A stretch of 64,000 nucleotides of DNA, from contig OY986438.1 of NCBI GenBank assembly GCA_963920525.1, forward strand, positions 81,331,177 to 81,395,176, given 5' to 3'. Under the pieces are notes generated by a model. It was not told where the DNA came from. It did no database searches and was given only the letters and a program-made list of their open reading frames with translations. Numbering within the stretch: position 1 is the stretch's first letter; every line of letters starts with the position of its first letter. The stretch comes from Dichetophora obliterata. Taxonomy: Eukaryota; Arthropoda; Insecta; Diptera; Sciomyzidae. This document shows positions 10,843 through 22,256 of the stretch, piece after piece. A program made the translations under genes and the position numbers.

Positions 10843-11220
10843 ACTCAACAAACGATCTTTGATTCATTTCTTGTTGGGACTTATATTTTTTTAACTCTTA
10901 TTTTTGTAGCCGAAAATAATATGTAATTAAATATTTTGAATTCTTATTTATACAAGAGTTGTTGAACTGAAATTTTTAAAAGTTATATTTGGGTTTTTGA
11001 GAGTCTTTAGCCATAATAAAGAAAATAAATTCACTTTACTACATTTATGACACTTTATGTTTTTATATTAGCTATATGCTTAAAAAAATAAAAAGAAAAG
11101 AAATAACTTGTTTTTATTTTACAGTAAAAAGGCATTTCTAACCATCCATTTTTGTTAATTTTGTATTTTTTTTATTTGAGTAAAAACAAGAAATTAAAAT
11201 TAATTTTCTTTTCCTTTCCT
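10843..11220. other. AT-rich spacer, nothing recognised
   Basis: No ORF, repeat boundary or RNA gene seen. Confidence 0.4.
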
Positions 11221-11515
11221 TAACATGCCGACTCCACGGGACATAAATCATGTTATGAGATTTGTCTTAACATGAATATTGCAGGTGGAGACCACTTTTG
11301 CTCATGTTCTGAAATAAATACCTGGCGATATCTTTTAACATTCATGTTAAGCAACGAGCTGTAATTTTTCGCTTTTCTTCTTTAATTTCATTTCAATATG
11401 GAAAATTATAAGATTGAATGTCCACGTATAAAATTTTGCTAAACATATTCATGCTATGAAATTGAATTTGACAGTTGTTTTAACATGATTCATGTCCCGT
11501 GGAGACGGCATGTTA
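11221..11515. mobile_element. MITE with TAACATGCCG inverted repeats
   Basis: Arms of about 35 bp: TAACATGCCGACTCCACGGG (11221-11240) continuing ACATAAATCATGTTA, against the complement at 11481-11515, with two mismatches. Subterminal TTAACATGAAT and TTCATGTTAA words are also inverted. The 295-bp element is non-coding. The target is TA or TTA, ambiguous because the arms begin with TAA. Confidence 0.8.
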
Positions 11516-11562
11516 TATGTTTTCTTTTTCCATGGCTCAATAAGACTTGGCTTTGTATGAGC

Positions 11563-11682
11563 GTTCACAGCGTCAAGTTGCTCATCAAATTGTTGATCAA
11601 ACAACAATAGAACATTATGAAATTCCATAGAAATTCATGCTGTTTGACCAACAGTTTGATGAAAAATTTGACGATGTGAACA
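11563..11682. mobile_element. Imperfect palindromic element, copy 1 of a family
   Basis: Left arm words GTTCACAGCGTCAAG, TCATCAAATTGTTGATCAAA and CAATAGAACA are mirrored on the right (…CAGTTTGATGAAAAATTTGACGATGTGAAC). The whole 120 bp folds back on itself. It shares its arm sequence with the element at 12480-12597. Confidence 0.7.
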
Positions 11683-11732
11683 CTGCTATATGTAAAAACC
11701 TTGTAAAAGCTATAGGAGAATGCAAAATAAAA

Positions 11733-11803
11733 CCACCAACATAAAATTAATATCCACTAAAGTTTAAATCCACCAATATAAAATTAATATCCACTAAAGT
11801 TTT
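11733..11803. repeat. Tandem duplication, two copies of about 37 bp
   Basis: The unit begins CCACCAAYATAAAATTAATA and ends CCACTAAAGTTT. Two adjacent copies differ by a single base plus end variation. Confidence 0.85.
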
Positions 11804-12479
11804 CCCCTAAAGATTTCTTTCCCCCAAAATTTCTACTAAACGGCTAAAAATGCACTAAATCTAGTGAAAAATCCCCTAATCTGGCAACAGTGCTATTAAT
11901 GTGCATATGTTCAGCCAGTTCGTTAAGACGATTCTAAAACTTTAATAAATAACAATAGTTTACTTCAACCGTTTATAAAATAAATTGAAAACTATACCTG
12001 TTCTGTTGAATTTCTTAAGTAGATATTTAGTTGTTCGCCTATATTCAATAAAATCACTTGGAAATTTACAACGTTTTGGCGTAGTTGTTTTAGCAAAAAA
12101 TTTTATTCATAAGTTTCCTATTTTTGTCTACTGTCTTTTCAATTGACTGGAGGCTTTTTCACAGATACAAAGTTTATATATTCTTCACTATTTTAACAGT
12201 ACTGTCTTGTGTAAGCTCCCCTAAATCTTCGAAATTGGGCCAATGTTCATAGGCCCATGAAGGAGCAAAGTAGAGAAAATAGATACGACCAATATGTAAC
12301 GTATTATTTCTTATGTTTCTTGGTTATATGTCTTGGTTAAAGTCAAAATTGAAAATAGTTTAATTGCATTGGCAAAGGGGCATATATCTGTTCAACCTTC
12401 TCCCCCAGTAGCTACGCCTTTGATCAGTACTAACGTTGATTTCATAGCAAATATTCTCTAGTTTGAAGCGGATTGCCCT
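11804..12479. other. Unassigned AT-rich interval
   Basis: No gene or element boundary recognised. Confidence 0.4.
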
Positions 12480-12597
12480 GTTCACACTCATCAAATCGTT
12501 TGTCAAATCCAATAGAACAACGTGGGAATTCCATGGAAATTTCACGTTGATCTATTGTATTTGACAAACGATTTGATGAGCGGTTTGAAATGTGAAC
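12480..12597. mobile_element. Palindromic element, copy 2 of the GTTCACA family
   Basis: Near-perfect palindrome: GTTCACA at 12480 and TGTGAAC ending at 12597, arm words CTCATCAAATCGTTTGTCAA and AATAGAACAACGTG, with a short centre GGAATTCCATGGAAATTT. Outer bases differ by a small insertion (CGGTTTGAAA) on the right. Same family as 11563-11682. Confidence 0.75.
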
Positions 12598-12958
12598 ACT
12601 CCTGATGAAATCTATTCAGAGGCACACCATAAGAGATGTGTTTGTTTTTTCTCTTCTGATTATACAGGCAAACCAAAATGTGATTTAAATGACTCTATCC
12701 ATTCCATTCCATTCTTTTTTTATATGGGTCAGAAATTCTGAGAATAAAGTTAGTTTTTGGTTTTCTTATTCAGACTTTAAAATATCGCCAGTGATTTTTT
12801 TTTTCTAAAAAACAAGGTGGTTTATTTAATTTCAGATATCTCGCGAACTATCAATACAGAAACATCGATTAGCATGTCAAGGTTAAGATAATAAACACAA
12901 TCTTTTCCACTCTTTTCTTTTAGAAGTCTCATTTTCACAAAAGGGATTTCATTTCACG

Positions 12959-13117
12959 ATGCCCAGCACTGCTTCCGAGCTGATGTGCATAACGCAAAAA
13001 CATGAAATAAACAGCAACGACATGCAGATTTTGTATGAGGCATGCAATCTGGTTGTAACTCATGTTTTTATCAACAAAGCCGAAGACCAGAAGCGAAAAA
13101 TACGCGTGGAAGGTTAA
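12959..13117 (+). CDS. Small ORF, 52 codons, possible exon of unknown function
   Basis: ATG at 12959 to TAA at 13115. It opens MPSTASELMCITQKHEINSN and has a mixed, protein-like composition (charged helix-like C-terminus EDQKRKIRVEG). It stands out because most reading frames here are AT-biased noise and the flank up to 13430 is less AT-rich. It could be a true short coding exon, with a weak GT splice donor at 13113, or a chance frame. I do not recognise it. Confidence 0.3.
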   Translation: MPSTASELMCITQKHEINSNDMQILYEACNLVVTHVFINKAEDQKRKIRVEG

Positions 13118-14630
13118 AAATTAATAATGTTTATTTTAAATAGTTAAGTTACGCAAAAAATCTGGTGATGAAGCTGTGGCCAAACACTAGCGCTGATGTT
13201 GCTTCTGCGTTGCACGCACATTTGCGGCGGGGTTGCTGCTGCATGATAGTCGACAACGAAAAACATGACAGTCATTGCTAGTCGCATCGTCATCGGAGCT
13301 GAAGCTCCATAGCGCATCGCACCTAGCTATTGTATTACTCTTCCGGTTGGCGGCCTGACAGCCTGCTGACAGTGAACAGCTAATGAACAACAGGCAACAG
13401 GATGCTGCAGGATGTGATTATGTCTTCCGCTTTTGTTGACACTTTCAACATGCTGTTTATAGTAATAAAATGTATCCAAGTAATTTACATGTATATAAAA
13501 GTATATGTACACACATAAAGTTGTATATATATCTATGTTTATTAAATCCATACTTACTTCGAATAAATAATGTCAAGGCCTGATTTTAGCTTTCTGTAGG
13601 CATTAAAAAAAATGTTTTGCTTATATCCGTTTGCCTTAGTAATAATTTTTATAAAAATAATGCATACTCATATAACATAAATTTAAAATTTTGCATACGA
13701 CTTAGTACGATATGGTTTGAGGTATTGAGATCATGGCATAAAAGTCTCCCCGTTTGTGTTTATTTGCCGTTAGAGAGGTTTTAATGGCTTTTTCATATTG
13801 TCCTCTTGACATTGCTCAAGATTCACCCCCAAAAGTCTGGCCAAAGACAAGGTTTTTTTACTCCCTTTTGAAAACATTTCACAAAAGGTCAAACATTTTC
13901 GAGCCCAAGTATTTTTTTGTCCTTTTTAAAGACTGTGATGCATTCATTGCTGATATGTTTCTCCTCATCAATAACACCCTATAATATAGTGTGTTATGGC
14001 TACTCTACGTTTATTTAAATTGCAATTTTGTATTATGTCTTTATAGACTTTTAAAGACGTACGGAATCGTGATGCGTTGAGCTTTATTTTGTGCACAATT
14101 TGATTTGTAGTCTATAAAAAAGAATTTTTTATGTGGTGGTAACTTGTTGTTTCATTTACACACAGAGAAATTTGTCGTCAATAGTATAAATTTTTGCATC
14201 ATAGCTATGAATTTCATCACTGTTAATAACATAGCTCTGTAAGCAAAAAGTTTAACAGAGAAAAAGTATAAATATGAAAATCATGACTGGAAAATTTGTT
14301 TTTTTTAAAAAGTCGTTGACATATTGCGTGGTTTGCAAGATTAGATATTATTTTACCTAAAGTTAATTTAAAGTCAAGTTTTTATATATTTATGGCAAAT
14401 ATATGTAAAGATATGTAAAGTATCTTGCAGTTTCAAAAATTTAATGAGATTGTTGACAACCCTAGCTATAGTACGAGGGAAATTTGAGAAGTTAGTGAAT
14501 TTATTAATTTCCCGCGTAGTAACTTTAAATGCAACACTGATCCTATCAACTACCATCTGTTAAGACTACTGTCAAAATTTCAGCTCGCTGCAACGCTTAG
14601 TTTGTTTTTGGCTTTTGAATTTTGGCGATA
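13118..14630. other. Interval without recognised genes; GC-richer island 13150-13440
   Basis: Bases 13150-13440 are clearly less AT-rich than the surroundings (GTTGCTTCTGCGTTGCACGC and similar), and a minus-strand frame of 67 codons lies at 13187-13390, followed by another at 13327-13551. None shows a known domain. The rest (13450-14630) is AT-rich. If a host exon or 5' UTR exists in this window, this is a plausible place. Confidence 0.3.
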
Positions 14631-15692
14631 ATGGAAAAAATAAAATTTTGTGTGCTCATCAAGCATTATTTTTGCGCAAAAACCATTATCCAAACCAAGA
14701 AAAGGCTTGATAATACTATGGGGACTCTGCAACATCGATTGGAATGATTCACAAGTGGTTTACTGAATTCCGATGCGGTTGTACAAGCATAAGGGACGAC
14801 GAACGTTATGGACGCCCAAATGAAGTCACCACACCAGAAATGGTCACTAATGGCGTTTTCTTTTCTCGATCAAAATGTCACTTCATTATATGGCAACATT
14901 ATGAAAATATTGCCATACTCCCTGCGGAAATGTTGCATTTTTCATATGAGAACAGAGCAAGAAAAATGACACCCTGTCACAAATCAGCTAAATAATAAAA
15001 TTGTACAATTTACATCCATTATAAAAAAATCTTTATTTATAAATTACAAACGATACATAAAAAAGCGCAACGCTCACTGTTATAGAGTTTTCTTTTCTCG
15101 TGATAATATTGCATTCCGCCTTTACGATTTCACAAGGGTAGAAAATGTCACACTTTTGCCGGATCAGAGTGCAACATTTTGAGAAAAGAATACGCAACCC
15201 TATGACTATGCTGATAAAAGAACACGAAAATTTGACAGCCCCGGCGAAGGGCAGAATAAATGCAACATAATCGCGAGCAAAGAAAATGCCAAAAAATTCA
15301 AAATATCGTGTTGGCCGATCGCAGAATAAAAGTGTGCGAGATTGCTGAGGCCGTAGGCATCTCAAACGAACGTGTGTAGAGCATTTTGCAAAATCTTTGG
15401 GATATGAAAAAATTATCCGCAAGATGGGTGCCGCGTTTGCTCACTCTCGACAATTATCGTGATCGTGTGACTGAAGGCGTGTTTGGCGATGTTGAACAAA
15501 GATAAGAAGGATTTTTTTCCATCGATTAGTAACCGTGGAAAAAACATGGATCCATCATTTCACACCAGAGACAAACGAACAGTTGAAACAGTGGACTTGA
15601 CCGACTGAGCGTGCTCCGAAGAAGTCGATAACGGTGCTATTGGCCGGAAAGGTTATTGTGACAGTATTTTGGGATAAACGCGGTAAAATCTA
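14631..15692 (+). pseudogene. mariner transposase pseudogene, split by a MITE and 3' truncated
   Basis: The N-terminus opens at ATG 14631 (MEKIKFCVLIKHYF) and continues IHKWFTEFRCG, RYGRPNEVTTPEMV. After a 440-bp insertion it resumes KIQNIVLADRRIKVCEIAEA, VGISNERV, MKKLSARWVPRLLTLD, then TVEKTWIHHF with the first catalytic Asp replaced by Lys, and VTVFWDKRGKI. It ends at 15692, so the D and D of the C-terminal catalytic half are lost. Several stops and frameshifts (about 14730, 15378, 15505). Closest to irritans-type mariners by memory of the family. Confidence 0.85.
14852..15290. mobile_element. Composite MITE inside mariner
   Basis: Inverted ends GGCGTTTTCTTTTCTCG (14852-14868) and CGAGCAAAGAAAATGCC (15274-15290). 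A third end-like copy lies inside, inverted relative to the right end (TTTTCTTTTCTCGTGATAAT at 15089), and a partial one at about 14957-14970 (AGCAAGAAAAATG). This suggests two related MITEs side by side or one inserted in the other. Non-coding. The mariner reading frame continues on both sides. Confidence 0.7.
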
Positions 15693-15729
15693 ATGGCGAT
15701 CCTGCGATATCGCCAAAAATATTATTACA

Positions 15730-15743
15730 TGGCGATCCTGCAA
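15730..15743 (+). other. Putative primer binding site of the gypsy element
   Basis: TGGCGATCCTGCAA follows directly on the LTR-ending TTACA. The TGG start fits pairing with a tRNA CCA end, but I cannot assign the tRNA. Note that TGGCGATCCTGC also occurs inside the LTR end itself (15694). Confidence 0.35.
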
Positions 15744-16539
15744 ACTGCGCATTATTTAATTTGCCGACGGCAAAATGCAGCGGACCGACAGATGCGACAA
15801 CTTACGACATGTTTTATGCGCGGCTCCTTTTGCGACGCTCCAATTCGTCCATTTTCAGCCAGATTTGTCCAGCCGTTTCCCAAGTGGATTTAAAGCAGTG
15901 CCCTATTTTGGGTAGATTAGAAATAACACGCATATTCTTTTATAATCACTTCACATTTTTCTAAAATATTTAATAGTAATTTTTTTATATGAAATATGAA
16001 ATTTAAAAAAAAAAACCGAAAACAATACTGAATTTTTATAACTAGTAAACAAACTAAAGTTTCTATTCATCTTTTTCACTCGCGCAAGTTTCGTTTTATT
16101 AGAGTAAATTTCGTTTTCGCAATATTTATTTTCTTGTTGCGCTCCAACACTCACACACACATACATGCAACTCGTTTTGCATTCTTTAAAAACTTTTCGC
16201 GAATATTAAAATAACTGCGACACGGAACTTAATTTTTATATAAAATAATATGAAAAACTAATAAGTAAATCATATAAAAGCACTTGCAAAATTAGGCATA
16301 CCTTAATTTAACACTTTTTCTATTTTTCACACACGACATTGAGCGAATGTAAACAACCGAAGCCGACATTTTTTTAGTTCTCTGACGTTTGCTTTCATGC
16401 TTATTCGCATTCAGCGACGAGCACTTTTTTAAAGAAAAATTAAAATTTTTAGACTGTCTAAAAATCAAAGTAAATACATATTGAACAATCGATAGATGAA
16501 AATCATGAGATTTTAAAAGAAAAATTTAATAACCTCTAT
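15744..16539. other. Leader region of the gypsy element, unassigned
   Basis: Contains a GC-richer piece (15770-15900) and AT-rich DNA (15950-16440). A frame reading SIDENHEILKEKFNNLYQDL at about 16485-16545 may be gag sequence just upstream of the basic tail. Nothing else recognised. Confidence 0.35.
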
Positions 16540-16749
16540 CAAGATTTAAATACAATATCCATGTAATAATAGAAATTTTAATGGAAATCATAACTTCGTA
16601 AATAATAATAGTAATTCCAACCGAAATTTTAATAGAAATTCCAATTATAACAATAGAACTTTTAATAATAATACTTTCAGAAGCAACAACTCGCAGGGAA
16701 ACCGCTATGGCCGGGTAGCAGAGATTGTTACCCGCAGGGGCCAAAATTA
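16540..16749 (+). pseudogene. gag C-terminal fragment (Asn/Arg-rich)
   Basis: The frame ending at TAA 16747 reads CNNRNFNGNHNF, repeated NRNFN and NNRTFNNN words, then RYGRVAEIVTRRGQN. A basic Asn/Arg-rich tail without zinc knuckles, followed by a shifted pol frame, is the arrangement in 17.6/297-type elements where Gag-Pol is made by ribosomal frameshifting. The upstream gag is lost. Confidence 0.6.
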
Positions 16750-16751
16750 AT

Positions 16752-18762
16752 TTGCAAACTTAATAAAAATCTTTCATTTTACATCACATTAGAATGTGAA
16801 AATACAAACGACGATTTGAAATTTCTCACTGACACTGGAGCGGATATCTCCATATGCAAAATTATAAATATAGATCACATAAACACACAGAATATTTCGA
16901 CAATAACGGATATTACAAATGAAGAAATTGAATGCATTGGTACAAAAAATTTAAATTTAATAGTGGACGATGAAGATATCCAACATAATTTTTATATCGT
17001 AGAAAACAATTTTCCAATTGCCACGGATGGCAAAAATTGACTTTGAAACATATACTTTAACATTAATCATAAATGATAAAGAAATAATTTTACCAATAAT
17101 TTTAAATAGTGATTCCCTAAAAGCTATGATTCCAACCGGAATGGAAGATAGCAAACAAAATATACTAGCAATTACAAGAAGTATGAACACAGATAAACAT
17201 ACAAAAAACACTGATTTAAACAAAAGAGAATGTCCTGCCAGCGAAAAGCCCGCAAAACTTTTTGTTTGGGATTGTACATCCATAACAGATATAAAAAAAA
17301 TTAAAAAATTAAGGTTCATTACAGAAAGAAAGTTTAAGGATACCAAAATTGAAATACATGATGAGGAAGTAATTATACGATGTAGTGATAATCCACTGTT
17401 CACACCGCTGACTTTGAAGAAGCTTTCATCAAAAATGTATAATGTAGGAATAGAAGAATTAGCGCTAAAGAGAAATTATGATATATTTAAAACCATTAAA
17501 ATGGATAAGTTCAAAGATATTTTTAATAACATAAAAAGAACAAACGAAAACTTAAAAATTTTAATTTATAATGAACCACAAAGAATAGTCGACAAAATAA
17601 AACAAAACAAAATAATCGAAGAATACCACAATTCGACACTCGGAGGTCATGTCGGTATAAGAAAAACAATATCTGCATTCAGCGGAAAGAACTGTTCCAC
17701 AACTTTCGGGCTGAATGAAATGCTCTCACAGAACATGTTCCTTGAGATGTCACAATTTATATAGCGAAAATATTTTATGCTACTTCGCTACTTGAGCACT
17801 TTTTCGGCTAGAATGCGGCCAATAATGAAACTAAAACAAAATACATATGAAAAATATGAGCAAAATGATAAAAAAGTTCATTCTCAATTGTAACAATTAC
17901 AAAATTAATAAACAAACTAAACATACAAAAGAAAATTTGACAATGACAGACACACCAAGTACCAGTTTCTATCGACACAGTAGGTCCCCTACGCTTATCC
18001 AACAATTGCAGATACATACTAACGATGCAGTGTGACTTAACAAAGTATGTAATAGCATGTCCAATGGAGACAAAAGACGCGAAAACTTTTGCTAAAACAC
18101 TTGTTGAAAACGTAATTTTAATATACGGTCACTTTGTAATTTTAAAATCGGATAGAGGTACAGAATTCCTCAATGAATTAATGTCAGAATTATGCAATTT
18201 ATTAGATATTAAACAAATTTTTAGCACTCCATATCATCATGAGACTCTAGGCTCGATTGAAAGAAACCATCGAGTATTAAATGAATATTTGTTAAACTTT
18301 TGTAAAAATGAAGAATGGGACCAATGGATCCCATACTTCACTTTTTCATATAACACAACACCTCATGTTGATACAAATTATACACCGTTTGAGCTAATTT
18401 TTGGAAAACTTGCAAATCTTCCAAATGATAATCGTTTCGAATCAATAGTATATAATACAGACAATTACGCACAAGAACTGAAACATAGATTAAAATATTC
18501 TTTACAAAAAGTAAACGAATTAATAAATATTGCAAAAATGAATAGAATAAAAAAAGATAAAAATTTAAATTAAATTAAATATAAATTTAAATTTAAATAT
18601 TGGAGATAAAGTTTTGATAAAAAGGATGAATAGAAGAAAAAAATCAATCTCCTTATAATGGTCCATTCATAATTGTAAACAAAAAAGGAGTAAATTCAAT
18701 AGTAAATTTAAATGGAACACTTAAAGAATACCATAACAATATGTTAAAGAAATATTTGTAAA
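16752..18762 (+). pseudogene. pol: protease and integrase, reverse transcriptase deleted
   Basis: The aspartic protease site DTGAD is at about 16831. The sequence then jumps to a linker domain and, without any reverse transcriptase or RNase H, to the integrase: EEYHNSTLGGHVGIRKT of the zinc-binding domain (about 17620-17680), NCNNYKINKQTKHTKE, then the core with QCDLTKYV (first Asp), KSDRGTEFLNE (second Asp) and GSIERNHRVLNEYL (Glu), i.e. DD35E. A GPY/F-like tail (SPYNGPFIIVNKKG) ends at about 18762. A foreign segment near 17685-17840 interrupts the zinc domain. Frames change at about 17018, 17764 and 18025, plus 18573. Confidence 0.8.
17685..17840. mobile_element. Foreign insert in integrase sharing a piece with the MITE at 28.6 kb
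   Basis: The integrase frame is lost after SAF (about 17682) and resumes with KNMSKMIKKF at about 17850. The intervening DNA contains TTTATGCTACTTCGCTAC then TGAGCACTTTTTCGGC and AGAATGCGGCCA (17776-17823), matching 28621-28673 almost exactly. Confidence 0.6.
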
Positions 18763-18902
18763 AATTATATCTTTTTATTTAAAAATTAAAATCTTGTAAA
18801 TATATGACTTATATTAAAATATTGTATAAGTTAAAACACAAAAAAAAAATTTAAATTTTTCATAAATTTCAAAATAAATTTTTTTTCTCTTAAGGGTTAG
18901 GG

Positions 18903-19726
18903 TGTAGTATACCTATACATATTATTTAAATATTTAATTTACAATTAATGTATTTCATTATAAAACAAGCTATAAATACTTTTCTTAAAATAAGTAATAA
19001 TATAAAAACCTCTACTGTAGGAATTTTCGAGAACATGCACAATAATATTCAAACTAAGTTAAAGTAATACACCTGTACGGTATACTAAGATATTATTCAA
19101 ACAATAAGAACATATGTTCATACTAAGCACTACTATCTTCTTATTCGCACACATGTGCCCATATGGCTGAATTCAAAACATATGACATTATACTTTTTAC
19201 TCCTACACAAATATGTTAACATATGATTATGTTTACGTTTTCTATTAATATAAGTCTACTCACTCACACATATTAAACTATTAATACTAAATTACAAATA
19301 TGTATTACGATATTCTACTATTACTTTTACACTAATTAAAGAACATATGATTCTATTTACATTCTAAACTACACAAACAATTTTTAACTAGTTTTAAGAC
19401 AAAATACCGTTATGCTTACTATAAAAGGATGAACATATTTGAAAATAAATCAATCTAGTTTTGAGCTCTAACAGCTGCCAACTATTTTCATTTTAAAAAG
19501 TCTTGAGCTTCAATAGCTGCCGACTTAAACCCTTTTAGCCTCTGCACTTTTTTAGTGAACGGCATAAAAAGGATATTTAAAATAGCGCCAGTGGCAAACT
19601 TCGCCGGCAACCAATAGGCAGGTCCTACTACTTATTTTTATAGAACGCGAGTCCTTTTTTTATTATTTTAAAAATAAAAAGGCGCGTACATGGCGTTCCT
19701 ACGATATCGCCAAAAATATTATTACA
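18903..19726 (+). repeat. 3' LTR of the gypsy element
   Basis: Starts TGTAGTATACC right after the polypurine AAGGGTTAGGG and ends ATATTATTACA, giving TGTA…TACA ends. About 824 bp. AATAAA occurs at 19445. The end repeats the 15694-15729 stretch. Only the 3' copy is complete. Confidence 0.6.
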
Positions 19727-20820
19727 GAATATCATCAGCATAAGCGTAAACTGTTGCATAATTACAAACAGTGAAAATATCATTTAAAAATATGGAGAAA
19801 AGTAGGGGACCCAGAATAGACCCTTGGGGAACACCGACAGCAACTGATTGCAGGGAAGAAATATTATTTCCAACTCTTACACGCTGCTTTCTTGCCTCAA
19901 TTAGATAAGAGTTTAACTGCACTGTCACTAAAATTGAACAAATATTTAAGATTGTGATTTACCGAGTCAAAAGCTTTAGAAAAGTCAATCAGGCAAATTA
20001 ATTTAATAAATTTAATAGGCATTTCATCGATCCCGACTGCATTCGAACTGGTCTTCATTATACACTTGGCAACATAGTCTTCACTGACAGAAGCAAATTC
20101 AAATGAGGGAAAGGGAAATTGGTTAGTTTGTTCTGAAAATTCAACATTGGAACTAGTACTGGCAGGACTTAGACATGCATTAGACAAAAAATAATTATTC
20201 AGTAAGTTAGGCTCTAAAGTACACTCACTTGGCGCTTTACTGAATACCCTTGCTTAGCCAAAGTTGCTTAGAGCTTAAACCAGAGTTTAGCTTGAGCTGT
20301 AAAATTTTGTCTTTTCTTGTCGAACAAATATATTAGCTGTATTACGCGCTCTCCTGTAGCTGTCCCAATTTCCACCTGTACGATTGTGTTTCCATTTAGA
20401 GTAGAGTTTGTTTCTTGTTTTTATGGCATACATAACACGACTGAAAGCAAAATAAGTAAACCAAGGACAAGAATTATTAGACACTTGAATTGCACGTAAC
20501 GGAACATGAAGGTTAAACAAAACATTTAAGTTATTCATGAAACAGCTGAGCTTATCATCCACCGAGCCATAAAGACAGCAGTCTGTCCAATTTGTAGCCA
20601 ATAAATCATAATATAGCTCAGAAAAATCAATTGATTTGTAGTCGTGGTATGAAAAATTAACCTAAGAAGTTCTTTTAAGATTTATATTAAGACAAAAAAA
20701 AAATTAAATCGTGGTCGGACAAAAAGTTCATTTGGCCAATTTTTTATATATAAGAGCTATCTGAAACTAAGCAAATATCAAGCAGACTAGGCTCACAATC
20801 GTGCATATAACGGGTGAGAA
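19727..20820 (-). pseudogene. Jockey-type non-LTR retrotransposon fragment (endonuclease end and reverse transcriptase start)
   Basis: Read from 20815 down: CEPSLLDICLVSDS and SDHDLIF of the apurinic endonuclease, a linker (NSCPWFTYFAFSRVMYAIKT, YRRARNTANIFVRQEKTKF), then reverse transcriptase pieces: VGIDEMPIKFIKLI, LIDFSKAFDSVNH, VGVPQGSILGPLLFSIFLND and YAYADDIL. The segment between the KFIKLI block and LIDFSKAFD is deleted, and stops and frameshifts divide it. It is cut off just after the YADD catalytic site where the gypsy LTR begins, and 5' truncated at about 20815. Jockey-clade by motif style. Confidence 0.8.
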
Positions 20821-20835
20821 TCCCCAAAAAAAAAA

Positions 20836-21116
20836 TTAATATATTGCCCTTTTCTTGCCTCAACCATTTTTCTATTATCTTTAGCCAATACCTTCCATTT
20901 TCACTAAAACAAAAAGTTTACGAAACATTTACTAAAGATCTACGAAAAAGGAAACTACATTTGTGAAACACTGCAGACGATTTGATCATCATAGTTAATG
21001 AATATATATAGAAATTTCTTAAATTAATAAAATTAAAATATTAGATAATATCATAAAAAAAAGTTTTTAATAGGTTTTAACTTTTGGTCACGGTTAACTT
21101 TTCTGTGGAAATGCCC
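20836..21116. repeat. Dispersed repeat R, copy 1
   Basis: About 280 bp from TTAATATATTG to GAAATGCC, matching 51636-51925 in the same orientation (TTTACGAAACATTTACTAA, ACTACATTTGTGAAA and TTTTTAATARGTTTTAA shared). No ORF. It sits at the 5' side of a minus-strand non-LTR element, as does copy 2. Confidence 0.75.
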
Positions 21117-22256
21117 ATATAAAACTTCAAATTTGTGTTTTATCTTTTATTTCAGTACTTTTTGAAATCCGCTAAGTACCAAACCGAATTTTGGAATTAT
21201 CTTCCCAGGTGTGTACTCGTTATAGCTTTAAACCAGCGCTGGGCGCATAGCTGCTAACTATTTTTACTACAAAAAATACCTTTTTCCCACATCAAAAATT
21301 AAAAATTACCACAAAATTCCCACTGTATGTTTTGGATTGAAAAATACCACTTTCATCGCAAAATACCACAAGCATTAAAAATACTTCTGTTGCATTTCGC
21401 AGCTCTAACAGCGCTTATGCTGTCGCTGAAACAACTTTTGCTCCTAATGAAGTGGAAGGACATGTGCATATATCTTCATCAATGGACTTATATTTAATGC
21501 ACGCATATTTCTCTTTTCTATTTAAATTTATCTACTTGGAGAAATTAACAAAATATTCCAACTTACCATTGCTTAATAAAAAACGCAGATATTTTATCTG
21601 CCTTTGGAGTTTGCTCTAATTTTCGTTTTCTTTCAGCCAATCTTTCGAATTTCAAATACACAACAACACAGTTACACGCAGCGATCGAATAGATATTCGA
21701 AATATCAGTTTCTTAATTTTTAATTTCTAAATTTGTTCTTAATTCGTTCCCAATTACATACTTTTCATATAGTTCGGTAAGTTCGGAAACTTGTATCAAA
21801 CTTGTAAAAAGTATAAGTAGTTACAAGTTATAAGTATAACTACGTTAACATATAAAGATTAAAACGTGGTTAAGGCCCTCGACGAGATTAACTCCTAAAT
21901 CTTGTTGATTTTTATTAGACTAGCCATAGAAAACATAACCTCATTCTGAAGTAGTTAAATAAATAATCTCATTGCTTATCTTCTAAAAAAAGTTTGCAAC
22001 TCTGTAAATATTGGGAATTTCTTCAAAATTGCAACACTGCAAGTGGGAATAAAGAAAGTTGACTTGTTGAAGGTCAATAAAGGCTGTATTATGGTGGCGG
22101 TCACATGTTTTCATGATTAAACACAAATGCTGTGAATAATTTCGCAACGCAACCTGCTTTGATCCCATGATTTTGTCAAAATTTATTTCCTTGCTCACTC
22201 TCTCAAAGTTCCAATTTACACTGAAACAAACACAATTCATGAGTGCCCTTGACCAT
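21117..22256. other. Non-coding interval with hAT-like subterminal words
   Basis: At 21236-21400, CAGCGCTGGGCGCATAGC is followed by repeated AAAATACCAC and TTTTTCCCAC words. The same words occur at 29155-29215 with GGCTGGGCGCC, so these may be ends of one MITE family. Bases 21430-22250 hold nothing I recognise. Confidence 0.35.

Larger units (their letters stand above)
15694..19726 (+). mobile_element. Ty3/gypsy retrotransposon of the 17.6/297 type, internally deleted
   Basis: Order: last 36 bp of the 5' LTR (15694-15729), putative primer binding site, a leader replaced or invaded by other DNA (15960-16440), gag tail (16540-16749), pol with protease and integrase but no reverse transcriptase or RNase H (16752-18762), polypurine tract (18892-18902) and 3' LTR (18903-19726). 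The 36-bp LTR-end stretch matches the 3' LTR end at 34 of 36 positions. The element abuts mariner on the left and a Jockey-type fragment on the right, without a recognisable target duplication. Confidence 0.75.

Noticed and set aside
15033..15422. Minus-strand ORF of 129 codons
   Set aside because: It runs antisense across a MITE and mariner sequence; no domain, chance frame.
16957..17403. Minus-strand ORF of 148 codons with hydrophobic segments
   Set aside because: Antisense shadow of the gypsy pol gene; AT-rich antisense often looks membrane-like.
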